Positions 11,989 to 23,554 of a stretch of 64,000 nucleotides of DNA are shown piece after piece. Position numbers and translations under genes: made by a program. A model generated the notes under the pieces. The model worked only from the letters and a program-made list of their open reading frames with translations. It made no database searches and had not been told where the DNA came from. The DNA is from Tretioscincus oriximinensis (taxonomy: Eukaryota > Chordata > Lepidosauria > Squamata > Gymnophthalmidae). Location of the stretch: contig JAJVDF010000450.1 in NCBI GenBank assembly GCA_022410635.1, forward strand, positions 233,540 through 297,539, given 5' to 3'. The first letter of the stretch is position 1; each line of letters opens with the position of its first letter.

Positions 11989-12519
11989 CAGCAGTTCCCA
12001 AACTTTTGAGGTCATGGAACCCTTGACCCTTGAATCTGTAACTCTTATCCCTCTGGGTTTGTGGCAGATTTCATTGAATCCCAACTCTATCTCTGTAGGC
12101 CTATACTTCTTGGTTTGCAAAAAAAAACCTTTATTTTTGAGCTCCTGAAGGAGAAGAAGAAGAGGAGGAAGAAGAGAAAGAACTGGGTACTTATGCCCTG
12201 CTTTTCTCACCTTACAAAGGGACTCAAAGCGGCTTGCAAGGGTATTTTGCCTGAAGGCTTACATTCTACTTTCCCCACCAGGCTGTGGTGGTTCCCATGT
12301 ATCTACTTGCAGTCAGTTGCAATTTCTTGCAATTCTTGCCTTCGAATAGTTCCGTTGGCTAGAGCTACAGGCTAGTGGATGGCGCTCACCTCTCCCCACG
12401 TCTGACACAGGGCTTCAAAACCCAATCTCCCAGATGAGAGACCGATTCCTAAGCAACTGAGCCAGTGAAGCTTTTGCAGAATCTTAAGGATCCACGAGAC
12501 ACAATTTGTGAACTGCTAG
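11989..12519. mobile_element. hAT-type DNA transposon remnant carrying a nested SINE
   Basis: The left end cagcagttcccaaacttttg and the right end, read on the minus strand, ctagcagttcacaaattgtg, are inverted repeats. They resemble the CAG...CTG ends of Charlie-like hAT elements. The near-perfect 8-bp flanking duplication supports this. The hAT halves are about 155 bp and 45 bp; the middle is a minus-strand SINE (12146-12475). No transposase remains. Confidence 0.65.
12146..12475 (-). mobile_element. tRNA-derived SINE, near full length, inside the hAT
   Basis: Read on the minus strand the order is as follows: a tRNA-like head with an A box (tggctcagttgctt) and a B box region (gggttttgaagccctg), a central domain (tagctctagccaac... 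gcaagaaattgc), and the tail (aagccgctttgagtcccttt). The same order is found in the plus-strand copy at 22389-22700. A short purine run (gaagaagaagagg) marks its tail end. Confidence 0.75.
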
Positions 12520-12527
12520 TATAGACA
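12520..12527. repeat. target-site duplication, right (hAT at 11989-12519)
   Basis: tatagaca, 7 of 8 identical to the left copy at 11981-11988. Confidence 0.6.
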
Positions 12528-12529
12528 CA

Positions 12530-13480
12530 CCATTTAATCTGGCCTTTTGTTGAGATAATAGTTATGTTTAATGCAACTATCTTTATTCTGTAGTTATAAA
12601 AGCCATTGAAGAACATCTTGGAATCAGGTTTTTGCCTGAGCATTAAGAACTTGTAAGATTAGTCAGCAAGAAATCTGTCCTTTTGCACCTCTGTGGATAT
12701 GGAGAGAGAGGCAAAAGATAAGGATGTGGAGGCTTCTATGTCTGTCTTAAGCTATACTACTTCTATCATTAGTATACATTTATTATTTACTATTGTTTGT
12801 ACTCCTACCTCACCTTATATCAGAAGGTCTCATGCCACTATAAAACAGACAACTAAAGCAACAATAAGGCCCTCATGGAGAAGGGTTGCTGTTTTATTTA
12901 TTTATATTTTATTCTGCTATATGCACAGAAACNTTAGAGTGGATTAAGGGGGGAACAATATTAAAAACGGACTAAGATAATCAACTAAAAATTGTTTATC
13001 TTAAGTACGTGTGCCCTTCTCCCTGTGCCCAAGCTCTTATTCTGAGATNCATCCTGGAACAAGGCAAAGTGCAGGAAGATCCAAAGAATTACATCTCCAG
13101 TCAAACACATAAATGACATTAAGTTTAATTTATTTTGCCAGGCATGGTTCAGACTGATAAAATGTTACATTTTCTGAATGTTTGACTAGAATAGTTGACT
13201 AACATACATTGAAATATTTGTAGATATGAAAATGTACTGTGATATTACACCTGTTACTCTAAATGTGGTTGGCTGTGTCACTTTAATTTTTCAGAATTCA
13301 TGTCAACCAGTATAGCTATCAAGTTACTACATTTTATGTATTTATGTTTTCTGTTCTGTCACATATTGTTATAGCTAATGCATTTGTAAGTAGTACTGCC
13401 TTTGCAGAGATTTTCCAGGCCGCCACACAAACTACAGCTGGGTACAGTTTTGTCCTGACTAATTCTTTAATTACTGCCTG
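12530..13480. other. AT-rich non-coding DNA
   Basis: No gene recognised. The short frame at 12693-12947 has no domain and contains an ambiguous base. Confidence 0.45.
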
Positions 13481-13484
13481 CCAA

Positions 13485-13566
13485 GGCTACTAAATATTTA
13501 TTTATTTTATTTCTGCTTATATTAGGATATAATCACACAAATAAAATAAATAAATATTTAGTAGCC
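13485..13566. repeat. perfect 28-bp inverted repeat (A/T-rich hairpin)
   Basis: Arms 13485-13512 and 13539-13566 are perfectly complementary (ggctactaaatatttatt... and its complement), with a 26-bp loop. The right arm adjoins a decayed minus-strand SINE tail (ctcaaagggctcaaagtgg, 13573-13591). Confidence 0.75.
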
Positions 13567-13640
13567 AATACTCAAAGGGCTCAAAGTGGTTAGCAAACAG
13601 TGGTTTTAAAACAGTGTCTCAAAGTGGAGAAGGGAAAGCT
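13567..13640 (-). mobile_element. SINE tail fragment
   Basis: 'actcaaagggctcaaagtgg' and 'ttagcaaacag' match the conserved tail seen in the SINE copies (gggactcaaagcggcttacaa). Only this end survives. Confidence 0.45.
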
Positions 13641-13644
13641 GTTT

Positions 13645-16631
13645 CTTCAACCATCTTTTTGTTTTATGGCAGTAATTTAAAAAAAAAAATCAACGCTACA
13701 TCATTTGCGTACCTTGTTTTATCACAAAAATAAATATTAGCCATATATTAAATACTGTTGTTGAAATCCTATGGTCTCATCATTCAGTTAAATGTAGCTA
13801 TAGCATTCTCAAATGTGTTTGTCGTAAAGTGTTTTGTTTTGGGCTGCATATTTCTACCTCGATCGGAGTGAGATGAGGAACAATCCACAATAAGAATCCA
13901 CAGTCGTCCCACAATAAATGCTGTTTTTCCTAGAATAAACTATTGCTGGGATATTCAGGCACCGTTCCGGAGAACCTCCGTCCTCTTGTGGCCAGTGTAT
14001 GCGTGTGCACAAATTCCATGTTGTGAGTTAAAATTCCATGTTGTGGGTTAAAAACAGCTTCAATGGCTTCAGCTTCCTAATGAAATGAGTTTAAGGTCCT
14101 AAATATTGGGGCCAAAATATTGACTTGTCTATGCCTAAAGGTTTGTAGGGAGGCCTTCCTGATTGTAGCACATCTCAGTAGGGACCCACTAAAATGTAGA
14201 ACAGTTGTGCACTCTGAAGTGCACTAGATGTTTTCAATCAAGAGAAAATTAATAAAATCATACTTGTTCACGCTGGGTTTTGACCGAATAAAGATCATCC
14301 TCCGATCATCTGTTGTTTTTCAAACTAGCTAAAGTGTAACCACACTTTGCAAAAAAGTATTTCTGCAACTCATTTTACTGCATGGAGAAAATAAGCATAC
14401 TGTACGCTTACAGAAAAATGCTCCTGTAATTATCTGCTTAGAAGAATTGTTATTCCTTGTTTTGCTAGTGATTGGTATGATTTGCACTACATGGAGAGAG
14501 AAAAAACCATCATCATCATCAGTTACTGCATTAGTCAATTGAACGTATTTAGAACAATTGTATTCTACTTGACTTAATCCTGCTTCTGACCCTAATTAGA
14601 CAGTATGTGTAAATACTTCTGCCCTCTATTCCACTTAATTAATCTTTTTACATAACCTTTTTTTCTAGCAAGACAGGCAAGACATTCTATTTAATCCAAT
14701 TCTGTTTCATCTTTAATACATTCTGGGGAAGGCCTATCATTAAAGAGCAGAATGTAGTGGTGTGAAAAGAACTTTAAGCCATGTACTCTTTTGGTAATCA
14801 ATTTTTTTGTCAAACAGTGCAGAGTGTGATTTCGTTTTGATGGGGCTGAGGAATTTGAAAGTAATTACATCTTTTATGTGTATTAATTGCTTATTGTTTT
14901 AACATGGTATTCAGGCATGATGCAGTGATATTTTGCTAGTGGAGAATTAAAAGATGGAAACTTTTCAGTGCATGATGATCTAATGTTCCTAAATTCTTGC
15001 TTTTTGTAAATTGTGTATTAATTTCTAATAAATAGTTACCACTAGTTTTAGATTGCTGGAGTACTTAGGACCAACGATTTCAACTTAGCATTTACTGTTA
15101 CAGTGGTCAGGTTTCCGGAGATTTCACCAAGTGGCTGTTAGAAGTTAATTAGTTTCTTGGCTTTTAAAGTCATATTTTTGAAGCAGAAAGATACACAAAT
15201 TGCCCCAATTACTTTTCCATCTGGCTGGACTGGGGGGAAAACCATCCTATTAATTCATTTCTTTGCAGACATAGTGCAAGTGATTTAAGAAATAAATGCT
15301 ACTATTTATAGAAAAATTGTACTTTGATAAATTTAAGATTTTTTTTTTAATATCAGAAGCCTGTTTGAATATATTAGTAATACGCCAAGGGATTCTTATA
15401 GTGCTATTTTTAAAATTATTTTTTCTTTCTTTCTGTTGAAGCTGCTGAGCCTATTAGGAAGACATAGCTGAATATTTTGTTAGGAAAAGCTTAATTAACT
15501 CTTGCCTGGTTCTTGTATGATTTGAATGACAGNGTCTGGAGAAAGGGAAGGGGTCCCTTTTTGACTGCTAAACTAGCAAAACAGCACCCATGATAGTTAC
15601 CTACCATTTGAATGGTACAAGATGTCAATAACAATAGTGCCCTTTAATAAAAATGAAGTGTAGATGCATAATAAAATACTCTGTTAAGGTAAAAAAAATA
15701 ATTCAACATATTTTAAAATATTCAGAATGAGAGTATTGAACTGTGAAGTTAATTTCTGCCACATGTCAGAACTTGCATCCAGATATTCCTCCTATATAAG
15801 TATAACTCACATTGATTACTGCAGGTGTGTCCAGATGCATGCCTTATAAACTGGGCTGCTCAGGTGCCTCAAAAGCACTTCCATTGGCATTCAGAATGTT
15901 CAGTAAAGAGCACTGACTAGAGTATCTGCTCCCTATTTATAGTCGCATGCTGCTGTCAGCTGTGCATCATAGCTATTGTGGTCATTTTGGGACCTAACTA
16001 CACCTTTTAAACCCATCTTCAAAATTAATGAAAGACCTTTGCAATCTGACTAGTAGTTTTATTGACAAATGAGGAGAATTGAAGGACATTACTTACAGCT
16101 GCTGGAGTGCTTTCTAGTGTTAGGATGGTTTTTGTGACTAGTGAGTGTCTCTTAACTTCATATCATCTTCTAACCTCTGATTCAGTTACTGTGGTTACTG
16201 TTATTTAACAATCTGAATATATAAGGAAGGATAGTTGTACCACAACTCTTCCTTTCATCTACACCCTTTATCCGATAAGCTGTTTTTAGAAATTTCTGCT
16301 GAATATCTCCTAATAAATGGTTTATGGGACTCTCTCAGGTGTTATCTTAATATTGTGATTATCTTTGGAAAAAATTGAATGCAATACTGTGAAACTTCCA
16401 TTTTCATTTAATGTACAGTATTTTGACACAGTAGTCTAATATTTAAAAAAAATTATGAGTCCAATTCAGCATCATTCTTTTTAGCATTAAACTTTCATCT
16501 TTGGTGAACAGTGAAATTTAACACTTTAAGACCTGTCATAATGATGGTTGATTAGCATTTTAAACAAAACACATTATACTGTAATTACAATACTATGTTG
16601 TACTGCACTGTTTTATCATATATTTTATGGC
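13645..16631. other. AT-rich non-coding DNA; possible decayed LINE at about 14050-14250
   Basis: At 14050-14250 wording such as 'gagtttaaggtcctaaat' and 'gggaggccttcctgattgt' faintly parallels a LINE C-terminal/3' region, too weak to call firmly. The remainder, including 14800-15330, is unique-looking AT-rich DNA that could hold conserved non-coding elements, but nothing in the sequence alone shows this. Confidence 0.4.
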
Positions 16632-16821
16632 TCTACTGCATTGATCCTCAACCTTTTAAAAGCTGCCGCCCTCCTTTGTGAAAATCCTTATATTTAGAGT
16701 ATGGTGGAGGGGGGTTACACACATTGTTAATGGCTTATACGTAACCGCCACGTCACAGGCAGCAGCCAATTACTATGTGGGGGGCTGTATCTCCCCCTGT
16801 TGTGAATCATGGTCTACTGCA
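16632..16821. mobile_element. hAT MITE (16641-16812) with 9-bp flanking direct repeat
   Basis: tctactgca flanks both sides (16632-16640 and 16813-16821). The left end ttgatcctcaacct and the right end, on the minus strand ccatgattcacaac, are imperfect inverted repeats. They resemble the 'ttgattctcaacc' ends of small hAT elements. It is 172 bp long with no coding capacity. Confidence 0.6.
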
Positions 16822-16824
16822 TCA

Positions 16825-18370
16825 GATTAATTTGTTGCAATTATGTCTGGAGCACATTTGGATGTTGTAGGAGCAGCAGCCCAATGTATACTTGTCTACT
16901 CGTAAAACTAATTTTGTTTAGAAAGATAGGAAATTGTTCTGTGCCATGTGTTTTTACATAATATCCTGAGCACAGGAAAAAGCAAGAGGACTGTCTTTCA
17001 AAATTGCGCAGAAATATCTGGAAACTTCAGCTCAAAGAGATTCTGTTTTTTGTTGTTCTTTTCATTTGAATCTGTTGCAGGTTTATTACATGGAATCTTT
17101 CTATAATAGGACTTTTTCTGTAACATTAAATGTCCATTATAACTTGTATGGTGCCTTGATACGGGAACAGATACTGTGCAATTTCTTTGTAAGTTCCTAG
17201 AATCCCCATTTTAGACATTATCAATTATCCTTTGTTGACTAAATCTTTAGATTTTTTTTCTTCACTAGAAGATTTATCCTCAAAAAAATTTTTAGTTCAG
17301 TATCAAAAATGTGTTTTATAAGGACTGACCTTAGTAGTTGCCCAGATTTACACTATACTGAAGAATACGCTCTTTTTGGCACACTGCAACAAAGTAGAAG
17401 GGTGATAAAGAATGTTCCTCTAAAATTATGCATCAGTTAAACTATCAATTAGATAAACAATCTAACATTTGAGAAAAAAAATATATTGAAGATACTGGGA
17501 ATCAGAAATTCAGTATCTGAAGGTTGACCCTGATGGTTACCCAATAGAGATGTGCTAAACTGGTTCGAGGCTCAGCTGGTTTGAATCAAGAAGGGGTATA
17601 CAAAATTGAGAATGGATGGAAGACTCACCCATCATTCATGATCAATAGTCACAGAGGTTAGCTATGCACCAATACTAGAAGACTGAGACATGATCTACAG
17701 TAATTGGACAACTTTTATTGTAATGATTATCTTACTCCAAGACAACCATTCTTAAACTTCTAAGAATCCACATGTTAAACAAGTCTGGAAACTGATCAAA
17801 GCAGAATCTTATAAAATAACTCACAAATAATTTTCATTGTCATAGAACTACATTTATTGCATATTTTTATTTTCAAGAATGTTCAGTTGTAAGTTAATAT
17901 TTAAAAAATGATAACTGCCTGACTCCAAAAATTGGCTGGCATAACAATCATGGAACTGATTCCAGACCAACAAACGTTTGTAATGGGCTAAAAAGATTGT
18001 AATTCCTAAAAAATACTTTTGATGCATTTGGCAACCCTTCCTGAACAATGCACAGGATTCTGACATAGATTCCTTCCTCTCATCTCATACTGCAGCCCTC
18101 CCATTACAATAATTTATGACTCTTGTAATCTGCAGTAAATTAACTCTTAGATTTGCATTACGTAGATAAATTGTACAGTATTATACTATACTACCTGAAA
18201 GTGTTGAATGTGTTTGATTTGGATTTTAAAGAGGTTTTCCTTGTAAACTACCTATCCTAGTATCATAAAAGCTTATAAAACAAAAAAAGCTTATAAAACA
18301 ATTTTTTTTAAAAAGTTTGGTTTTCAGCTAAGCATGCCTGTAAAATTATTTCAATGCCTGTTTGATGAAA
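16825..18370. other. AT-rich non-coding DNA
   Basis: No gene or clear repeat. A minus-strand frame at 17854-18066 has no domain. Confidence 0.45.
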
Positions 18371-18373
18371 AAA

Positions 18374-18590
18374 NGTTGAAACTAAAGAGGGTTATAGCAC
18401 CTTTGAGACTAATAAGAAAACAGTAGGCAACATGAGTTTTTATAGACAAATCTACTTCCTCAGGTGCTGTGAATTAGTCTTGTTTGCGGAAGTCTGTGTC
18501 CTTTTTTCTAGTTAGTCTGTACAATTCTACAAGACCCATTTATTAGAAATTCTATATCAAGACTAATATGACGACTACTTTTAATTCTAC
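18374..18590 (+). mobile_element. 'actaacatggct' repeat family copy
   Basis: It carries 'gcacctttgagactaataag', 'tatagacaaatctacttcct' followed by 'cag', and a right-hand 'caagactaatatgacgacta'. These correspond to the left, central and right landmarks of the copies at 23555-23965 and 52496-52720. Confidence 0.5.
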
Positions 18591-18599
18591 TGGAAAAGG

Positions 18600-18772
18600 G
18601 TGTTCAGTTAAGATTGAAGTGACTCTTCCACACACACCCCAAATGTATGCATATGCACCTCTTTGATCGGACCTTTGGTTGAAGAAACAGCTTTTCCATT
18701 CCTTCTTCCAGGCACTATTTTGTTATTAACTGCGCTGAGACCTTTGAGTATGGGGTGGAATATCAGCATGCA
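18600..18772 (+). mobile_element. LINE 3' tail fragment leading into a microsatellite
   Basis: 'ttaactgcgctgagaccttt' and 'gagtatggggtggaatatca' resemble the last bases of a LINE 3'UTR (compare 'ccttccagtatagggcgagg' at about 2313). The A/T-rich repeat starts where the LINE tail would be. Confidence 0.5.
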
Positions 18773-18912
18773 TGCATGAATGAATGAATAAGTAAATAAT
18801 AATAATGCTAATAATAATGCTAATAATAATGCTAATAATGCTAATGCTAATGCTAATAATAATAATGCTAATGCTAATGATGATGATGATGATAAATTAT
18901 TGTTATTGTTAT
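18773..18912. repeat. composite microsatellite (aatg / aataatgct / atg)
   Basis: A tandem run starts with gaatgaatg and continues with aataatgct variants, gctaat units and gatgatgat. It is probably seeded by the LINE tail at its left. It produces the low-complexity minus-strand frame rich in L and A, which is not a gene. Confidence 0.85.
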
Positions 18913-18914
18913 TT

Positions 18915-19800
18915 CTATTTCCTACCAATAGAATAAATTCTAACAGTTTCAGTCCTATAGATTATTTTTTTGTACAGATGTGGTGCATACCGTAATCTGT
19001 TTATGCTTTGTATTAATGCTTGATGAATAATTCCTTTGAATGTTCTTAGGTAGTTTGCTTTTTCTACCTAAAGCAGTCTGATGCTTTCTCTGCCAGCTGA
19101 ATTTGCACATGCAACCACTTTAAAGTGATATTTGCACTTTGCAAATCTGGATGCAATGTTTTCATAAACTCCCATGAGGTTAGAAGCTGGCATGTAATTC
19201 TGAACTACTCTTGTATATATTCTCAGGAATAATACAACATTCATTCATCTAAAGTTGGCAATTTGTCTAAATCTTCTTTGTCAGCAAACATTTATCTTCC
19301 TAGTCAAATCTAGCTTTTTATTACAATTTTGCTCCATGTATGTTGTCTTTTATTACATCACTGTCATTCCTGAGATTATGCTGTGAAGAACTTGGGAATT
19401 CCCATATTTTATAGCAGACAATAAATGTCCTTTCCAAGAGATGGTGCCTTCCTTAGCATTGGTTTCCTTCAAATTTTCAGGTTTCAGCTGATAGAGGGAT
19501 GAAGATTTTTAGGAGATCATAGTCACTGTAGTACTCAGTCAGGAACAATTAGTAGCATTTGTCATGGCTTAGAAGATCGACCTGTTTATCCCTTCCACAA
19601 GGCTAGACTTCCCTTCTAGTTTTTAATATAGATGCTGCCTTTCTTTTTGCGTTGCTGTTGAATTCCGTGCCAACATATAGCCCTTTGTAGGAAACCAATA
19701 GTTTGTTATGAGAATTCAAGATTACTGTGACATGGACAAGATCTGTATTGTGAGAACTAAAGTGAAAAAGAATGTGGGATAGATACTAGTACCTTGACAG
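18915..19800. other. AT-rich non-coding DNA
   Basis: No gene or clear repeat recognised. Confidence 0.45.
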
Positions 19801-19804
19801 TGAC

Positions 19805-20530
19805 ATCAAGTGGGCACAAAGCTCCTGGAGATGGTGGCAGAAGTGGATGTTGTTTTGCCTCTTTATAAATCTGTGGTGAGACCACATTTGGAATACTGTG
19901 TTCAATTCTGGTCACCACATCTCAAGAGGGATATTTTGGAACTGGAGAAGGTGCAGAAAAGGGCAACAAAAATGATCAAGGGTCTGGAGCACCTCCCTTA
20001 CGAAGTCAGGCTGCAATGTCTGGACCTCTTCAGCCTTGAAAAGTTACNTTTGAGAGGTGATCTGATTGAAGTGTACAAAATCATGCATGGGATGGACAGG
20101 GTGAATAGAGAAAAAATGTTTTCTCTCTCCCAACACTAGGACCAGTGGGTACTCCTTAAAACTGTTGGGTAGAAAAGTGAGAACAGAGAAAGGAAAGTAT
20201 TTTTTCACCCAGAGGGTCATCGGCCTGTGGAATTTACTTCCTGAAGAAGTAGTGGTAGCTAACAGCTTGGATAATTTCAAGACAGGACTTGACAGGTTTA
20301 TGGACACCAAGGGTATAAATGGATACTAGGATGGATGTCTGGATGTAGCCTCCGGGATGGAGCAACAGGCAGGACTCCTGAAATATCATTTGCAGGGAGT
20401 CATGAACAAGCATATTTTGCTTTCCTCTGTTCGGACTGCCCAGGTGCATCTGGTGGGCCTCTGGGTGACACAGAATACTGGACTTGATGGGCTGTGGCCT
20501 GATCCAGTATGGCACTTCTTATGTTCTAAT
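19805..20530 (+). mobile_element. L2/CR1-type LINE: ORF2 C-terminus plus complete 3'UTR
   Basis: The frame 19810-20139 translates to a LINE reverse-transcriptase C-terminal region. Landmarks are [47 protein letters not shown] and LRGDLIEVYKIMHG. In the family this follows the catalytic palm and forms the 'thumb' region. It ends at a stop at about 20137 and is followed by a 3'UTR with 'tttttcacccagagggtcat', 'ggatagatgtct'-like wording and the terminal ggcacttcttatgttct. The copy is 5'-truncated, with the endonuclease and catalytic palm absent, so it cannot move itself. One ambiguous base lies in the frame (20047). It is among the best preserved retrotransposon pieces in the window. Confidence 0.9.
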
Positions 20531-20539
20531 GGAGATGTG

Positions 20540-20720
20540 GTTGTTTTGGGAGTGATCGTCCACAGCTTATGGTTGCACTGGCTGCTCTAACATGTGTGTC
20601 GTCATTTTGGACACAGCTCCTCCAGTTGGCGGGTGACGCCAATCAGCCACACAGTGTTGCAGATTTTACTGTCCATGTGTTGCTGATTGGCTTGCGTGAC
20701 AATCACCATTATGGAAATTA
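20540..20720. repeat. foldback block with inverted CCAAT-type boxes
   Basis: Arms 20633-20652 (gtgacgccaatcagccacac) and 20677-20700 (gtgttgctgattggcttgcg, then tgac) pair imperfectly. Each arm holds gccaatcag or its complement. It abuts the LINE terminus. It may be a small MITE, but I see no clear terminal duplication. Confidence 0.4.
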
Positions 20721-20739
20721 GTCATAAGGATAATGTAAA

Positions 20740-22385
20740 GCTTGCTAGAATAGGTAAGATGATTTTGTCCATTTAACACGGCTACCTTTGTTATTCTGAA
20801 TGATCACTGCATTCTCACCCATTGAAGAAATGGAGCTAGGACCCAGAAGCATGGCAAAAATAGATCAGTTGTTTCTTTATGCTTCAGTTCAAATTTTAGA
20901 TTACAAGGTTTTGGAGAAAGCCCTGTGTTTTGTCTTCTTTTATTGAAAGATGTCGTTCATAAAAGGAGATTTGTGAGTGTTTATAATAAAGTCAATGTTT
21001 ATCCTTTTTTCCTGAAGTCTTACATGCTTCCTCTCAGTTTATTTCATAAGCTGTTAAATTCCCTTTGGTAGACCTTTGGGGAACTTACAGGATTTCAGGG
21101 TTAGAGAAAAAGATAAAAGCACATTCTATCTTCCATGTGGGAATACACAGATTAATAGTACGATAATAGTATATAGTATTTAATAATTACAATATAGATT
21201 AATAGTAGAACAGATATGAATTTTATAGTGACTAGAGATAATGTAGAAGCCACCATTTCAAAATTCTAGATGAAGTGGTTAATAAATAATTACAAATGCT
21301 TTTAGCATACATGTCTTACTTTTTAAAAAAGCCATTAAATCTTGGATATTTCCAAGCATGGCCCCCTTAATCTTGGTTAATGCAAGCATTAAGTATATCT
21401 TTATCAAACTGCCCATGCCATTTCACATACATAGTGTCCCAGATTAATGTTCACACTTTTTGATGAGTGGGTTTTAATTGTAGTTCAGTTTAAATCACAA
21501 CAATTGTAGACGAAATGGCTGAGGTGAATAAAGGTGAAACAAAATAATGAATTATACAATTATTAGATTATAGGGTCCATATAAAGTAAACATTACTTTG
21601 AGACACTCTGTATGTATACTGCATTTCATCTTGCATAGATACTAACAGCAAAATGATTGTTGTAGTCTTTCAATTTCTTTGCCTGGAATAGAAGGAAAAC
21701 AGGATTCTTATGCTTGTAGCAGGATTCAGACATGTCACTGGTTAACCCTTTTTTAGTCTAGCAATACAATTAAGATTGAAAATTTTGTCCATTGACATGA
21801 TTTACATTCTTCTTTCTTTTAATAAAGAGAAGCATATGTGCATATACGGTAATAGAAGTCAGATACAAATTGAACTATTGTAGCATGCTAGATTTTTTAA
21901 ATGTTGGTAGTTGGAAATCTAGATTTCTTCTGAAACTATTAAAAATACCATTCTGTTCCTCATAAGTTTCTCTTACGTATGAGTCTATACATAGGCATTT
22001 ATTTACTTCAATGAGATAATATCAGTTTATATACACACAGATGCTTGTTGTTTTCCAGAGCATAGGATAAAGAATACTAATTCCAAATATGAAAATGGTG
22101 TTAACTTATTAGTATGATAATCCCATGATGGAATTGAGATCATCAGTAACAGAGGAGAAACCCAGCTGTTAACTCCTGTTTATTGCATTTAATAAAAGCA
22201 GATTTTTCCAAGCCAGATTCTGCTTCAGTTAGCTGAATTCCAAAAAATAAAAAACCTTTTGCACATAGATGTATGTGAAGGAGAAAGGGGGAAGTCCTTG
22301 TTAATAATTTTGCACTTTCTTATTCTTCCTACTTGAGAAAAACACATTATGAGAAGTCTTTAAAATGATAATATATTTTAATATT
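20740..22385. other. AT-rich non-coding DNA
   Basis: No gene or clear repeat recognised. Confidence 0.45.
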
Positions 22386-22388
22386 AGG

Positions 22389-22680
22389 CATGAATGGCTC
22401 GGTTGTTTAGGAAACCGTCTCTCATCTGGGAGGTCGGGTTTCGAAGCCCTGTGTGGGATGTGGGGAGGGGTGAGCACCTTCCACTAGCCTGTAGCTCTAG
22501 CCAACCCAGCTATTCGAAGAATTGCAAGAAATTGCACCTGACTGAAAGTAGATACATGGGAACCACCACAGCCTGGTGGGGAAGATTGAATGTAAGCCTT
22601 CAGGTAAAAACACCCTTGTAAGCCACTTTGAGTCCTTTTGAAAAGTGAGAAAAGCGGGATATAAGGACACAATTCTTCTT
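22389..22680 (+). mobile_element. tRNA-derived SINE, full length
   Basis: It starts with a tRNA-like head containing an A box (tggctcggttgt, 22395-22406) and a B box (gggtttcgaagcc, about 22437-22449), the internal RNA polymerase III promoter. A central domain follows (ctgtagctctagccaaccca, gcaagaaattgcacc), then an L2/MIR-like tail (gtaagccactttgagtcctt, agcgggatataaggacaca). Such a tail is normally the recognition site for a partner LINE's reverse transcriptase. It ends in a pyrimidine microsatellite. It is the reference copy for the other SINE fragments here. Confidence 0.8.
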
Positions 22681-22766
22681 TTTTCCTTTACTTTTTCTTT
22701 TCTTTCTTTTTCTTTTCTTTTTCTTTTCTTTTTCTTTTCTTTTTCTTTTCCTTTTTCTTCTTCAAA
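22672..22766. repeat. (CTTTTT)n-type pyrimidine microsatellite
   Basis: A nearly pure C/T run of cttttt and ttcttt units, directly at the SINE 3' end. It probably grew from the SINE tail. Confidence 0.9.
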
Positions 22767-23032
22767 TGATACGTTTTAATGGCACAACGATAACAATTAT
22801 TCAGTTTGAACTGTGATTAAGTGATGGCGCTAGTATCTTTTTTTCTGATGGGAAGGAAAATGAGCTGCAGGAAGCCCCATATTTTCAGAATTATTTGACC
22901 CACTCTGAAATGTACAGGCATTTTAGCTGGCTAGTCAGCAGGTCATCCAAGGCACAATATTGTAACTCGTAGTGGCTTTAGGGTCAAGAGCATCATTATC
23001 AGAAAAATTGAGAGTGGGATGGACAAGTGAAA

Positions 23033-23272
23033 GCAGAAGAGGAAGAGTCAGTCTTTATACCCTGCTTTTCTCCACCCACAAGAAAACAAAACAGCTTACA
23101 TAATCTTTGATTCTTCCTCACAACAGACACCTTGTGAAGTATTTGGGGCAGAGAGAACTCTGAAGAATTGTGACTAGCCCAAGCCCAGCTGGCTTTTGTG
23201 GAGGAATTCAGAATTGAACTGGAACATTTTCAGCTAACAGTCTGGCATTCCAACCACTACAGACTGGGTGTC
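23033..23272 (-). mobile_element. second SINE family (MIR-like tail), minus strand
   Basis: On the plus strand: 'agtctttataccctgctttt', 'cacaacagacaccttgtgaa' and 'gagagaactctgaagaattg', ending in 'ccaaccactacagactgggt'. Read on the minus strand, the start is tRNA-like with 'tgtagtggttggaatgccag'. This is the common lizard SINE arrangement as I recall it. It differs in body from the 22389 SINE but shares the 'tttatacc(c)tgcttttct' tail word. Confidence 0.65.
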
Positions 23273-23554
23273 TATTATTATTCTTATTTCCCAATTAGTG
23301 TTTTATTGGAGTGCCCATGGACAAAGTAAAGAGCTAAGCCTGCCCATTGTGTAATCTGATTATGTTAGCGTGTGGGACTATTATTGGAACCATCATGCAG
23401 ACCCAATAGCCTGTCAGATCTGGAATAAGGTGTGCATATATATAAACAGCTTGGCATGCAGAATGGTGAGTTGAGTGGTACTTTTCAGGTATAGATCTTT
23501 AGCAGCTTTGCTCATTTCTTACTTTTTTTACACCAAAGAAGTCAATGGTGGTCC

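Noticed and set aside
18608..18928. Leucine/alanine-rich minus-strand frame
   Set aside because: Translation of the composite aataatgct microsatellite.
22389..22460. Possible true tRNA gene
   Set aside because: The A and B boxes are present but the cloverleaf is not intact and the sequence continues into a SINE body and tail.
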